From: Lysobacterales bacterium
Lineage (GTDB): Bacteria > Pseudomonadota > Gammaproteobacteria > Xanthomonadales > Xanthomonadaceae
DNA: 64,000 nt
Assembly: GCA_014946745.1 (NCBI GenBank)
Contig: JADCRD010000001.1
Coordinates: 2,230,427 to 2,294,426, forward strand
Direction: 5' to 3'
Below the pieces are notes generated by a model. It saw only the letters and a program-made list of their open reading frames with translations, was not told the origin of the DNA and did not search any database. Of the stretch, positions 51,289 through 60,397 are shown in pieces; the stretch's first letter is position 1, and every line of letters begins with the position of its first letter. Both the position numbers and the translations under genes were made by a program.

Positions 51289-53586
51289 TCAGGGGCACGG
51301 ATCGGAGCGCCGCAGGTTCACCTGCCCCTGCTGCCCCGCGATGCCATCCCTGGGCAGATCAAGCGTGTCGAAGCGGTACTCCAGCACCGCGCGATCGCAG
51401 CTCACAAAGCGCAGGCGGCCCGACCCCACGCGTCGGGTGTTCTGCGTTGGCACCGAATCGAAGTCGCCGCCGAGCGTGCGCCGCCATTCGAGATCCACCA
51501 CGCCCGGCTGACCGGCCACGCTACGGCCAGACAGCGTCAACCAGTGTGGTCCGACGGCATCAAAACCGAACCACGCTCCCCAGACCGCTGCGGCCGCACC
51601 TGCGGCCCCCGGATCGACCTGCATCAACACGCCTTGGCTGGGTCGACCTTCCAGCACCCAGCTGCCGCTGGAGGCGCTGCGCAGACCGGACTGTTCGGAG
51701 AGCGACGTTCCGCCGCAGGCCGCGGGTGCAGGCCCCAGACGCTGCAGACGACGAGCGCCCACATAGGCAAAGTCAGCCTCTTGCGGCACCGACCCGATCG
51801 GCGCTTGCAAGCGATAGCTGAACTCAAGGGTATTGCAGTCGATGGCACGCAGCGCGATGTTTCCCAGGACTTGCGTGCGGGTGGGCGCCAGGCCCTCGAA
51901 ATCGCGGCCGAGCGTTTCGAAGACGCGACCTTCGACGGGCAGCGCCGAGTCTGCCTCGATGGCCCGCCCCAGCGCGGTGTACCACGCCAGTCGATGTGCT
52001 CCCCGCTCCGAGTTGGGGATGCGTCGATGGGTGAACGCGAACCAGCCGGCGAACCACCGCCCAGCTTCGACTGAGACATCGAGCATCAGGCCCTGTCCGG
52101 ACGTTTGCGGGTCAAACCAAAGCCCGGAATGGACGTTGCTGACAGGCTGGTCCGACGCGAAGTCAGGCGCTTGGGCGACGCGCAAGCGGCCGCCCGGGGT
52201 CAGCGGCGCAAGCACCAGCCGATCGCTGCCAAAGGCGAGACCGCTGCTCGATACATCCGAGTCCAAGACCCTGGGCACCTGCACTGGCGCGCTGATCCGA
52301 CCCGACCCGGGCCGGAGACGCCGCAGCTCCAGTCCCTGCGGATCCATCCGCAGCAGCAACACTCCGTCGCCGCGAAACGCGGGCAGCATTGCCCAGCCCT
52401 CGATCGTTGGCGTCCTGAGTGCGCGGCGCGGGATTCGCAGCTCCCTGCCCGGAGGCTCTGACTCGCGATCGAGAACGATGAGTGAATCGGCATTGGCAAC
52501 AAAGGCCCAAGGGCCGCCCTCCGAGCCGCCCGCCGCGGACACACTCGGGCGCAAGGGCAGATCAAGGACCTGAGTGCCGTTCACGCCACTCAGGGCGTTG
52601 TCGTAAAGGCGCGGGGCGAGCACCCACTGGCTCCAGCTGCCAAGACTGTCTGCAGCGGTCCAGGCCAGCAGCGCGCGTTGCGCGGGGGCCTCGCGTGGAT
52701 CAAGCCTGACGAGCCCCAGCACGTCTCCCCGGGTGCCCATGGCGAGAGGGATGGTCACTTGCGCTGGCCCGCCATCCGACATCCAGCGTCCGCCCGCATC
52801 GAAACGGAATCTCGCCCCCGTGGAGTTCACCACGATGGCTTCACCCCTCTCGCTGATGATCGCCTTGCCACTGGCGAAGCTCCGTCTGAGCTCTCGTCCA
52901 TCCCCGAGAACCCGGATCTGCTGCAAGTCAGGCACGGCGAAGGCGAAGGCTCGGGTCTCCGAATAGAGCGCCAGCGCGCCGTCGTCACCGACGCTTCCAA
53001 GCAGAGGATCCACCTCCGTACTGGACCCGGATTGGGTCACGTACACGGAGGGCAGCGACTCGCCATCCGCTCCGCGGAAGCACTGCACTTCGATGCGGGC
53101 GCGCGCTGGCAGGGTGCCGCCGGCCGTCTGCTCGGACCGTCGACTCGCTCGGCACACCCGGTCAGAGGAAGCGCCACGCAGCAGGCTCGTGCGAACTCGA
53201 TCTGCCGGCAGTCGACGCTGCCAGCGCGCCTCGTTCTGCGGATCGAGGAAGACCAGCTGGCTCTCGTGCTCGTAGGTCAACAGAACTACGGTGCCCTGCT
53301 CATGCGCGATGGCCTCCATGCCAACCAGGCGATCAGCGGCGATCGCCGTGGAATGTCCGAGCAGCCGCTCTGCAAGATCCCGCTGAAGTAGCGAGCTGCC
53401 CCTGCAGTCCAGAGGCCGCCGCGAACAGTCGAGCGCGTCAATGGGCGCGGGCGCGCCCCCCACTGCGCTCGCCAGCCCCTCGCTTGCAGTCTGCGCCAAG
53501 GCCTCGTTCGGCCAGGAGCAAACCGCGCCACACAGCGCGCCTGCAAGCAGCAGGCGATCGAAACACGAAAAAGACGCGGAAGACAT
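51289..53586 (-). CDS. Array copy A: large secreted protein, unknown function
   Basis: A 765-residue exported protein (Sec signal, cleavage near ALAQ, residue about 35). Layout: N-terminal region with a Cys pair (RVCRASR...EVQCFRG), a middle region rich in GGPWAF and LDPLSGEP-like turns that looks like beta-strand blades, and two C-terminal modules. Module 1 has HSGLWFDPQTSGQGLMLDVS and WFAGWFAF, IDCNTLEFSYRLQAP and ACGG. Module 2 has QSGLRSASSGSWVLEGRPSQ, GVLMQVDPG, WGAWFGFD, HWLTLSGRS, SCDRAVLEYRFD and DPCP. Compared with B and C it has an extra 50-residue insert with two Cys after the signal peptide. No catalytic motif is seen. Confidence 0.85.
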   Translation of the reverse strand: MSSASFSCFDRLLLAGALCGAVCSWPNEALAQTASEGLASAVGGAPAPIDALDCSRRPLDCRGSSLLQRDLAERLLGHSTAIAADRLVGMEAIAHEQGTVVLLTYEHESQLVFLDPQNEARWQRRLPADRVRTSLLRGASSDRVCRASRRSEQTAGGTLPARARIEVQCFRGADGESLPSVYVTQSGSSTEVDPLLGSVGDDGALALYSETRAFAFAVPDLQQIRVLGDGRELRRSFASGKAIISERGEAIVVNSTGARFRFDAGGRWMSDGGPAQVTIPLAMGTRGDVLGLVRLDPREAPAQRALLAWTAADSLGSWSQWVLAPRLYDNALSGVNGTQVLDLPLRPSVSAAGGSEGGPWAFVANADSLIVLDRESEPPGRELRIPRRALRTPTIEGWAMLPAFRGDGVLLLRMDPQGLELRRLRPGSGRISAPVQVPRVLDSDVSSSGLAFGSDRLVLAPLTPGGRLRVAQAPDFASDQPVSNVHSGLWFDPQTSGQGLMLDVSVEAGRWFAGWFAFTHRRIPNSERGAHRLAWYTALGRAIEADSALPVEGRVFETLGRDFEGLAPTRTQVLGNIALRAIDCNTLEFSYRLQAPIGSVPQEADFAYVGARRLQRLGPAPAACGGTSLSEQSGLRSASSGSWVLEGRPSQGVLMQVDPGAAGAAAAVWGAWFGFDAVGPHWLTLSGRSVAGQPGVVDLEWRRTLGGDFDSVPTQNTRRVGSGRLRFVSCDRAVLEYRFDTLDLPRDGIAGQQGQVNLRRSDPCP

Positions 53587-53941
53587 CAAAGGGTCCCTGA
53601 GTGAGGTGCAAATGCGCCACGTGCCAACGATGTCCCCCCCACCACTGGCGCTGCAAGGCAAAGCCGCCCGGGCGAAACCCGGGCCAGGCGAGCAACCACC
53701 GTCGGCGGATCCCCGGGCAACCGCCCACCCGCTCGAGGTGCTGGCATGCCGCTGAACATTAGCGAATTCTCCGGACGCCGCAGTCGCGTGTTTGTGGGCG
53801 CTTCGTACGCCTGCGCGGACCTGGATGCCTGCGCCATCGGCTGCACGGCAACGGCATTGCCGCAGGGATGCGCCGCGCGCTGCACGGACTGCGCCGAGCC
53901 TGTGCAGCACCCGACCGAGCGCTGACGTCTCGATCAGTGAC
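53587..53941. other. Gap upstream of copy A
   Basis: No gene. It includes the hairpin GCCCGGG-CGAAA-CCCGGGC (53666-53684) and the element TTTGTGGGCGCTTCGTA (53791-53807), repeated with one mismatch upstream of copy C. Confidence 0.5.
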
Positions 53942-56086
53942 TCAGCTGCAGGGCTCGAAGCGACGCAGATGCATTTGTCCCTGCAGACCCGCAAACCCGT
54001 CGCCCGGCAGCCCGGGCCCGTCGAAGCGATAGTCGAGCACCGCGCGGTCACAGCTCAGGAAGCGCAGGCGGCCCGAGCCCACTCGGCGCGTATCGCGCGT
54101 CGGCACTGCATCGAAAGCGCCGCCCAAGGTTCGCATCCATTCGATCTCGACCACGCCGGGCTGTCCGGCCACGCTGCGGCCGGACAGCGTCAGCCAGTGC
54201 TGGGCGAGGCTGTCGTCGGCCTGCCCGGCGTCGAAACCGAACCACGCGCCCCAGACTGCACCGGTCGCACCGGCCACACCGGGATCGACCTGCATCAGGA
54301 CGCCTTGGCTCGGCCGTCCCTCCAGCACCCAACTGCCACTGGATGCGCTGTGCAAGCCGGACTGTTCTGGCAAGGATCTGCCGCCGCATTCGGCTGTCGC
54401 TGGCCCCAGGCGCTGCAGGCGACGCGCGCCCACGCGCTCCGTCGCGCTGCCCGGCACTCGCAGGCGATAGCTGAACTCAAGGACACTGCACTCGATGGCG
54501 CGCAGTGAGAACTGACCCACGACCTGGGTGCTGGGCTGCGCCTGCCCCAAGAAGTCACCGCCGCGACTCTCGAACAGTTGGCCGTTGACCGGCAGCTGAG
54601 TGCTCGCCCCCGTCGTGGTCGCGAGCGCGGTGTACCAAGCCAGTCGCCTGGCCTCGGCCGGCACTTCGCCGGTAAAGGGGAGATCGGCAAAGGTGAACCA
54701 GCCGGCGAACCAGCGCCCGCTCCGGGCCGACACGTCGAGGACAAGGCCCTGTCCGGTCGCCTCGGGGTCGAACCACAGCCCTGAATACTGCGCGGTGACC
54801 GGCAGCGCATAGGCAAACAGCGTCGGCGCCCGAACAACACGCAGCGGGCCGTCCACGCTCAGCGGAGCCAGCACCAGACGACTGCCTGCAAGCGCGATCC
54901 CGGCGCTGGACACATCCGCGGCGAGCACTTTGGGAACGCGTACAGGCGGTCCGATACGGCCCTCCGATGGGATGACATTCCGCAGCTCCAGCCCCTCCGC
55001 ATCGGTTCTCAGCAGCGTCACACCTGAGAACCCGGGAACCACGGCCCAGCCCTGCGGGGCGGCCGACGATCCGCTGTAGGGAAGGCTCAGCTCGGGGCCG
55101 GGCTCGCCGGACAGCGGGTCGAGAAACCGGATCTGGCGCGCGGCAAGGGCCAGCATCCACGGGCCACCCTCCATCGAGCGCGCTGCCGGCAGGCTTGGAT
55201 CCTGGGGCCCACCCAGAGCAGGCGCGCCCTGCAAGCCGCGGAGCGCGTTGCCAAACAGCGAACTCCGCGGCAGAACCATCGACCGCCCCCAGCGGAACTC
55301 AAGGTCTTCGGACAGACCGACCAGCCCGATCTCGACGCGCTCCTCAGACTGCGGCGCGAAGCGCGAAAGCCCCAGCGACTGGCCGCTTGACGCCAAGGCC
55401 AGGGGCGCCGAGAGGTCAATTGAAGGTGAACTCGCCAGCTCGCGCCCCGCCGCGTCGAAGCGGATCCGTCCTTGCGCGGCATCCACCACCAGCACCTCGC
55501 CCGTTTCGCTGACGAGTGCCCGCCCGGAACCGAGTCTCCGCCGAAGCTCGCGCCCATCCGCCAGCTGCTGGAGCTGCCGCAGCTCAGGCGCGGCGGACGA
55601 GGACTCGCGCGTCGTCGCATACAGGACCGGCGAGCCCTGCGTGCCCACCGTGCCAAGCAGTGGCCCGACGGGAGAACTCGACGAAGACTCGGCAAAGAAG
55701 AGGGGAGTCAGCGGCCGCCCGTCGGTTGAGCGGAAGCACTCCACCTCGATGTAGGGTCCAGCGGGGATACCGCCGAACGTCCCACCCACCGCCTCGCGGC
55801 GGGCTCGGCACACCCGGTCCGAGTCCCCGCCTCGCAGCAGCACGCTGGCGCCCTGATCCGCCGAGAGTCGCCGCTGCCAGAGCGGCTTGTCGCCAGGGTC
55901 GAGAAAGGTCAACAGGCTGTCCCGCGGCTGCCGCACCAGGACCACCGTGCCTCGCTGGTGGACGATCGCATCGACGCTGATCGCGCGCTGGGCGGCTTGC
56001 GCCGCAGCCGACGGCGCCCATGAAGTCATGACCCCGAAAACCACACCCGCGAACAGCAGGCGCGGGACGCGCACCGAAGCGGCCAT
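53942..56086 (-). CDS. Array copy B: large secreted protein, unknown function
   Basis: A 714-residue paralogue with signal peptide (VPRLLFAGVVFGVMTSWAPS, cleavage near AAAQ). It shares the order of copy A: QRGTVVLVRQPRDSLLTFLD and RVCRARR near the N-terminus, PYIEVECFRSTDGRPL, the blade-like middle, then module 1 (YSGLWFDPEATGQGLVLDVS, GRWFAGWFTFADLPF) and module 2 (QSGLHSASSGSWVLEGRPSQ, AWFGFDAGQADDSLAQHW). Its 3' third is about 95 percent identical in DNA to copy C over 54161-54251, far closer than the 5' two thirds. ATG 56086 sits at the signal peptide. Confidence 0.85.
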   Translation of the reverse strand: MAASVRVPRLLFAGVVFGVMTSWAPSAAAQAAQRAISVDAIVHQRGTVVLVRQPRDSLLTFLDPGDKPLWQRRLSADQGASVLLRGGDSDRVCRARREAVGGTFGGIPAGPYIEVECFRSTDGRPLTPLFFAESSSSSPVGPLLGTVGTQGSPVLYATTRESSSAAPELRQLQQLADGRELRRRLGSGRALVSETGEVLVVDAAQGRIRFDAAGRELASSPSIDLSAPLALASSGQSLGLSRFAPQSEERVEIGLVGLSEDLEFRWGRSMVLPRSSLFGNALRGLQGAPALGGPQDPSLPAARSMEGGPWMLALAARQIRFLDPLSGEPGPELSLPYSGSSAAPQGWAVVPGFSGVTLLRTDAEGLELRNVIPSEGRIGPPVRVPKVLAADVSSAGIALAGSRLVLAPLSVDGPLRVVRAPTLFAYALPVTAQYSGLWFDPEATGQGLVLDVSARSGRWFAGWFTFADLPFTGEVPAEARRLAWYTALATTTGASTQLPVNGQLFESRGGDFLGQAQPSTQVVGQFSLRAIECSVLEFSYRLRVPGSATERVGARRLQRLGPATAECGGRSLPEQSGLHSASSGSWVLEGRPSQGVLMQVDPGVAGATGAVWGAWFGFDAGQADDSLAQHWLTLSGRSVAGQPGVVEIEWMRTLGGAFDAVPTRDTRRVGSGRLRFLSCDRAVLDYRFDGPGLPGDGFAGLQGQMHLRRFEPCS

Positions 56087-56407
56087 AGAAAGCTCCAAAA
56101 AAAGTTCATGCGCCCGAACAACAGGCGCGGGACACGAAAGACGTGCATCCGCGGGGACGCAGCGGAGTGCCGATGGCCTCCGCCTACCGAACGAGCCGCC
56201 CGAGTCTTCACTCTTGCGCAAGCGCCCCCGCGGCAGCGCACGCGACACTCGCGCCGTGTCCGATGGGAAGCGGCGGAGCGCAGGCACCTGCGCAGCCGCT
56301 CGCCCGCCAAGCACGCCGAGCGACTCTATCCGGCATGCGCTGCGTTGTCCGTCGCTCCCGTGTCGTGGATCTGTATGCGAGCCAGGCCCAGCACTGGCCT
56401 CTGAGGC
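56087..56407. other. Gap upstream of copy B with duplicated signal-peptide segment
   Basis: No intact gene. A minus-strand segment at about 56118-56150 reads FRVPRLLFGRM, a divergent duplicate of the copy B signal-peptide start RVPRLLFAGV. The ribosome-binding site GGAG lies just upstream of ATG 56086. Confidence 0.5.
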
Positions 56408-58555
56408 TCAGCCGCAGGGCTCGAAGCGCCGCAGATTCACCTGCCCCTGCAGCCCCGCGAACGCATCCCCCGCCAGCCCCGGCGCATCGAAGCTGTACTC
56501 CAGCACCGCGCGATCGCAGGCGGTGAAGCGCAGGCGGCCGCGGCCGATCACTTGCGTATTGCGCGTGGGCTGCGCGTCGAAGCTGCCGCCGAGGGTGCGC
56601 ATCCACTCCAGCTCGACCACACCGGGCTGTCCGGCCACGCTGCGGCCGGACAGCGTGAGCCAGTGCTGGGCGAGGCTATCGTCGGCCTGCCCGGCATCGA
56701 AACCGAACCACGCGCCCCGGACCGAGCCCGTCGCACCGGCCGCACCCGGATCGACCTGCATCAGCACACCTTGGCTCGGTCGTCCCTCCAGCACCCAGCT
56801 GCCAGTGGACGCGCTTCGCAAGCCGGACTGCTGGGCAAGCGAGCTGCCGCCGCAGGCGAACGGAGCCGGCCCCAAGCGCTGCAGCCGACGGGCACCCACG
56901 CGCACGTCTTCGCTGCCCGGCACCTGAAGTCGATAGCTGAACTCGAGCGTGTTGCAGTCGATCGCGCGCAGCGCAAGCCCCCCTACTGCTTGAGTGGCGG
57001 GGACCGAACGCCCAGCAAAGTCGCCGCCACGACTCTCGAACAACGGACCCTCGACAGGCAGCGCTGGCGCTCCTGCAGTCGAGCGCCCGAGCGCGGTGTA
57101 CCAGCTCAGTCGCCGCGCTTCGGCGGGCGCTTCGCTGCCCGCGAACGGAAGATCGGCAAAGGTGAACCAGCCAGCAAACCAGCGTCCCTGCTCAGCCGAA
57201 ACGTCGAGCATCAGCCCCTGCCCGGTCGCCTGCGGGTCGAACCAGAGCCCCGAATGCACAGCGGTGACAGGCTGTTCTGCGGCGAGCTCAGGCGCCTTGG
57301 CGAGGCGGATGGGGCCGTCGGCCACCAGCGGCGCCAGCACCAGACGATCCCCAGCAAGCGCAAAACGCGTTGGGAACCCGTTGGCATCCGGAACTCTGGG
57401 CAGGACAAGAGGTGGACCCACACGCCCCGATGCCGGCCGGAAACGGCGCAGCTCCAGGCCCTGCAGGTCGCTGCGCAGCAGCAGCACGTCTTCGTCCCCG
57501 GGTGCGGGAACCAGTGCCCAGCCCTGTGAGGCAGGCAACGATCCGCTGGAGGGAAGGGTCAACACAGCACCGGGTTCGCCAGACAGCGGATCGAGAGACA
57601 CCACCCGCCGTGCGCCCAAGGCAAGCAACCAAGGGCCGTCCTGCGATCCGCGTGCTGCCGGCAAGCTCCAATCGAGAGGACCTCCAAGCGCAGGGGCTCC
57701 TGGAGCACCGCCCAGCGCATTCCCGTACAGCTCAAAAAATGGCACATCGATAGGACGGCGCCAGAGCGACTCAAGGCCTGTAGACAAGCCTTCCAGAGCA
57801 AGCTGGACGCTACCGACCGACAGAGTCTGGGAATAGATGAGGCCCAGCGACGAGCCCGAGGGCGCAAGCGAGAGTGGCGCAAACCCTGTTGGGAAGGGCG
57901 ACCGCGCTGCCTCGCGCCCCGCCGGGTCGAAACGAATAGCCGGTCGCGCACTGCCAACCACCAGGACCCCACCGCGCTCGTTGGCCCGCGCCCTTCCCCA
58001 TAAAATGCGCTGTCGAAACTCGCGCCCATCTGCCAGCGTGCGGATCTGTTGCAGCTCCCTCGCTCCAGCGGAAGATGCATTGATCTCCGAGTAGAGCACC
58101 CTCGTGCCGTCGTTGCCGGCAGTGCCCATCAGCAGACCAGCATTAGAGCCTTCAAAGATCCTGTCCACCGACAGAGGCTCACCGTCCGCCAGCCGGAAGC
58201 ACTCCACTTCGATGGAAGCTTGAGAGGGCATTCCGCCGAACATCATCCCCCCGCTCAACTGTCGCCGTGCGCGACAGACACGATCCGAGTCGGCGCCTCG
58301 CAACAACACACCGAGCTGCTCGTCCGGCAACAGACGACGCTGCCAGCGCAGCTGGTCCTGCGCGTCAAGGAAGATCAGCACGCTGTCCAGCGGCTGCCGG
58401 ACCAACACCACCGTGCCCTGCTCATGCGCAATGGCGTCGAGGCTGATCGGACGAGGGCTGACCTGCGCAAACGCACTCTGCGCCCCAAAGGACACCGCGC
58501 TGCACGCGCCCATGAAGAACACACAACTGAAACGCGTAAGAGACAACCAAGACAT
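56408..58555 (-). CDS. Array copy C: large secreted protein, unknown function
   Basis: A 715-residue paralogue with signal peptide (CVFFMGACSAVSFGAQSAFAQ, cleavage after AFA). Conserved pieces: HEQGTVVLVRQPLDSVLIFL, RVCRARRQ, ASIEVECFRLADGEPL, SGEPGAVLTLPSSG, module 1 (HSGLWFDPQATGQGLMLDVS, GRWFAGWFTFADLPFAG, AIDCNTLEFSYRLQVPG) and module 2 (QSGLRSASTGSWVLEGRPSQ, GAWFGFDAGQADDSLAQHW, TACDRAVLEYSFDAPGLAG) ending in RRFEPCG. Each module carries two Cys, probably a disulfide. It is first in the array; an 11-C run lies about 110 bases upstream. Function not recognised; a surface or periplasmic recognition role is only a guess. Confidence 0.85.
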   Translation of the reverse strand: MSWLSLTRFSCVFFMGACSAVSFGAQSAFAQVSPRPISLDAIAHEQGTVVLVRQPLDSVLIFLDAQDQLRWQRRLLPDEQLGVLLRGADSDRVCRARRQLSGGMMFGGMPSQASIEVECFRLADGEPLSVDRIFEGSNAGLLMGTAGNDGTRVLYSEINASSAGARELQQIRTLADGREFRQRILWGRARANERGGVLVVGSARPAIRFDPAGREAARSPFPTGFAPLSLAPSGSSLGLIYSQTLSVGSVQLALEGLSTGLESLWRRPIDVPFFELYGNALGGAPGAPALGGPLDWSLPAARGSQDGPWLLALGARRVVSLDPLSGEPGAVLTLPSSGSLPASQGWALVPAPGDEDVLLLRSDLQGLELRRFRPASGRVGPPLVLPRVPDANGFPTRFALAGDRLVLAPLVADGPIRLAKAPELAAEQPVTAVHSGLWFDPQATGQGLMLDVSAEQGRWFAGWFTFADLPFAGSEAPAEARRLSWYTALGRSTAGAPALPVEGPLFESRGGDFAGRSVPATQAVGGLALRAIDCNTLEFSYRLQVPGSEDVRVGARRLQRLGPAPFACGGSSLAQQSGLRSASTGSWVLEGRPSQGVLMQVDPGAAGATGSVRGAWFGFDAGQADDSLAQHWLTLSGRSVAGQPGVVELEWMRTLGGSFDAQPTRNTQVIGRGRLRFTACDRAVLEYSFDAPGLAGDAFAGLQGQVNLRRFEPCG

Positions 58556-58910
58556 AGAAGCCCCAACTAAGGACGAACGAATGGCCGAGGCACGCTTGAA
58601 GGCGACACTCGCACCGAGCGCGGCAAAGAAGCAGAGCCAGGGACACCCAGGACAAGAACTGCTACCCCCCCCCCCGGCGCAGCCGCCCGCCTGCCTGCCG
58701 ACGACGGAGACAAGCCGCGGCCGACCACTGCAATCAAGCGTTGGCGAAAACTATCAGGCCAAGTCGCACGACTCAGCCCCCTCTTTGTGGGCGCTTTGTA
58801 GGCTGTCGTAGCCGAACGCGCCGCATGCCAGCCGGCGAGTGTCGCAGGCCAAATAGAGTCGAGGACCGCAGCCGCTCGGGATCCACCCAGGCGCGCCGAG
58901 ACCTGCGAGC
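58556..58910. other. Gap upstream of copy C: C11 tract and shared element
   Basis: No gene. It contains a run of eleven C (58665-58675) and TTTGTGGGCGCTTTGTA (58784-58800), which matches the element upstream of copy A at 16 of 17 bases. A short T/A-rich part near 58740 may hold a promoter. Confidence 0.6.
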
Positions 58911-59798
58911 TCAGCGCTTGAGCCTGTGCAGCCCAGCCCGCAGCAGCCCCGGCCGCAGCTGCTGCGGCCAGTCGGCATCCACCGCCACCTGCGACTTCGC
59001 TGCAGCGCGCTCAAGCCGCGACAGCGGCAGCTCGGCCACGGCCCAGGTCTCGCCCGGCGCATTGACGGTGAGCACGCCGTCAGAAGGCAGGCCCACATCC
59101 ATCGGTGCGTAGATCGCGGCCTCGCCGGTGTTGGTGTCGAGCGCGGGGCTCCAGGGCAGTTCGCCGGCGGTGACCGCGCGGGCGACGAACAGGCGGTTCT
59201 CCAGCGCGCGCGCCATGCAGCCGGTGCGCACGCGCGTCGCGCCGGCCGGCGTATCGGTGCAGCTCGGCACCAGCAGCAGACGCGCGCCGGCCTCGCGCTG
59301 GGCACGCACCGGCAGCGGGAACTCGCTGTCGTAGCAGACCGCGATGCCCACACGCAGGCCGTCGAGCTCGAACACCTTGAGCGCGTCGCCGGGCTCGATC
59401 AGGCCGCTGGCCTTCTCGAAGCCGGTGAGCTGCAGTTTGTCCTGCCAGTGAACCTCACCGGAGGGTGTGAACCAGAAGGCGCGGTTGCGGTAGCCGCCGC
59501 TGGGCTGACGCAGCAGAAAGGTGCCGGCCTGGATGTGCAGATCCAGCTCGCGGGCGAGCTCGAGGTGCAGCGCCTGCCAGGGCTCGAACAGCGCCTGCAG
59601 CGCGTCCAGCGAAGCGGCGAAATCCTCGCGCACGTCGGCAGGCTGTGCTCCGGCCAGTTCCAACGGCAGATACTCCGGCAGCACGGCGAGATCGGCGCCC
59701 AAGGCCTTGGCCTCGCCCAGCAGTCGGCGCTGCTTGTCGGCCCAGGCCTCGTAGCTCGTGATCGTTTCCAGCGGATAGGCGGCGACAGCGACGCGCAT
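58911..59798 (-). CDS. Carbon-nitrogen hydrolase (nitrilase superfamily)
   Basis: A 295-residue amidase with triad Glu42 (VLPEYLPLEL), Lys121 (WQDKLQLTGFE) and Cys155 (GIAVCYDSEFPL). It is distinct from aguB and resembles the YafV/omega-amidase-like or other uncharacterised branch. The substrate is not known. ATG 59798 shares one base with the GNAT stop, so the nitrilase, GNAT and SnoaL-like genes are one transcript. Confidence 0.92.
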   Translation of the reverse strand: MRVAVAAYPLETITSYEAWADKQRRLLGEAKALGADLAVLPEYLPLELAGAQPADVREDFAASLDALQALFEPWQALHLELARELDLHIQAGTFLLRQPSGGYRNRAFWFTPSGEVHWQDKLQLTGFEKASGLIEPGDALKVFELDGLRVGIAVCYDSEFPLPVRAQREAGARLLLVPSCTDTPAGATRVRTGCMARALENRLFVARAVTAGELPWSPALDTNTGEAAIYAPMDVGLPSDGVLTVNAPGETWAVAELPLSRLERAAAKSQVAVDADWPQQLRPGLLRAGLHRLKR

Positions 59799-60397
59799 CA
59801 GCCGGCCTCCAGCGCGCGCAGCCAGTAGGTCAGCGGCTTCTCGCTTTCCGCGGGCTCTCCGATCTCCCTCCAGCTCAGGCGAAAGCCCATGCCGGGCTGA
59901 CGCCCGTAGCCGCGCTTGGTCCAGAACGCGTCATTGTCGCGATGGCCCGCGGGGCGACGCGGATCGTCGGCCGCGCGGTCCACCGCCGCGAAGGCCGTCC
60001 ACTCGAAGCGCCCCAGCGCGCGCGCATGCGCTTCGCGCGCATCGAAGAAGCGATGCCCAAGACCCAGCCCGCGATAGGCCGGCAGCAGCACCGACTCACC
60101 GAAGTAGAACACCCGCTGCGGGTCAATACCGCGCGCGATGAAGGGCTGCTTGAACGCAGCGTCCTCGTCGGCCAGGGGCAGGCCGGTGCTGGCGCCGACC
60201 ACGCGCTCGCCGTCCAGCGCCAGCACCCACACACTGTCGGCCGACTGCGCATAGGTGGCGAGGTAGCGCTCCTCGTAGCCGACGTCGCCGTCGTAGAGGT
60301 AGGGAAACGCGCGGAACACTTCGATGCGCAGGCGCGCGACGTCGGCGATGTGGCGCGCGTACTCGACCGGCCGCAGGCAGCGCAGCTCGACGCCCAT
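59798..60397 (-). CDS. GNAT-family N-acetyltransferase
   Basis: A 199-residue acetyltransferase. The acetyl-CoA motif appears as VFYFGESVLLPAYRGLGLGH (R-x-x-G-x-G/A type, motif A), then EAHARALGRFEWTAFAAVD and a C-terminal tail with FWTKRGYGRQPGMGFRLSW. Its stop overlaps the nitrilase ATG and its ATG overlaps the SnoaL-like stop (TGATG). Substrate unknown. Confidence 0.92.
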   Translation of the reverse strand: MGVELRCLRPVEYARHIADVARLRIEVFRAFPYLYDGDVGYEERYLATYAQSADSVWVLALDGERVVGASTGLPLADEDAAFKQPFIARGIDPQRVFYFGESVLLPAYRGLGLGHRFFDAREAHARALGRFEWTAFAAVDRAADDPRRPAGHRDNDAFWTKRGYGRQPGMGFRLSWREIGEPAESEKPLTYWLRALEAG

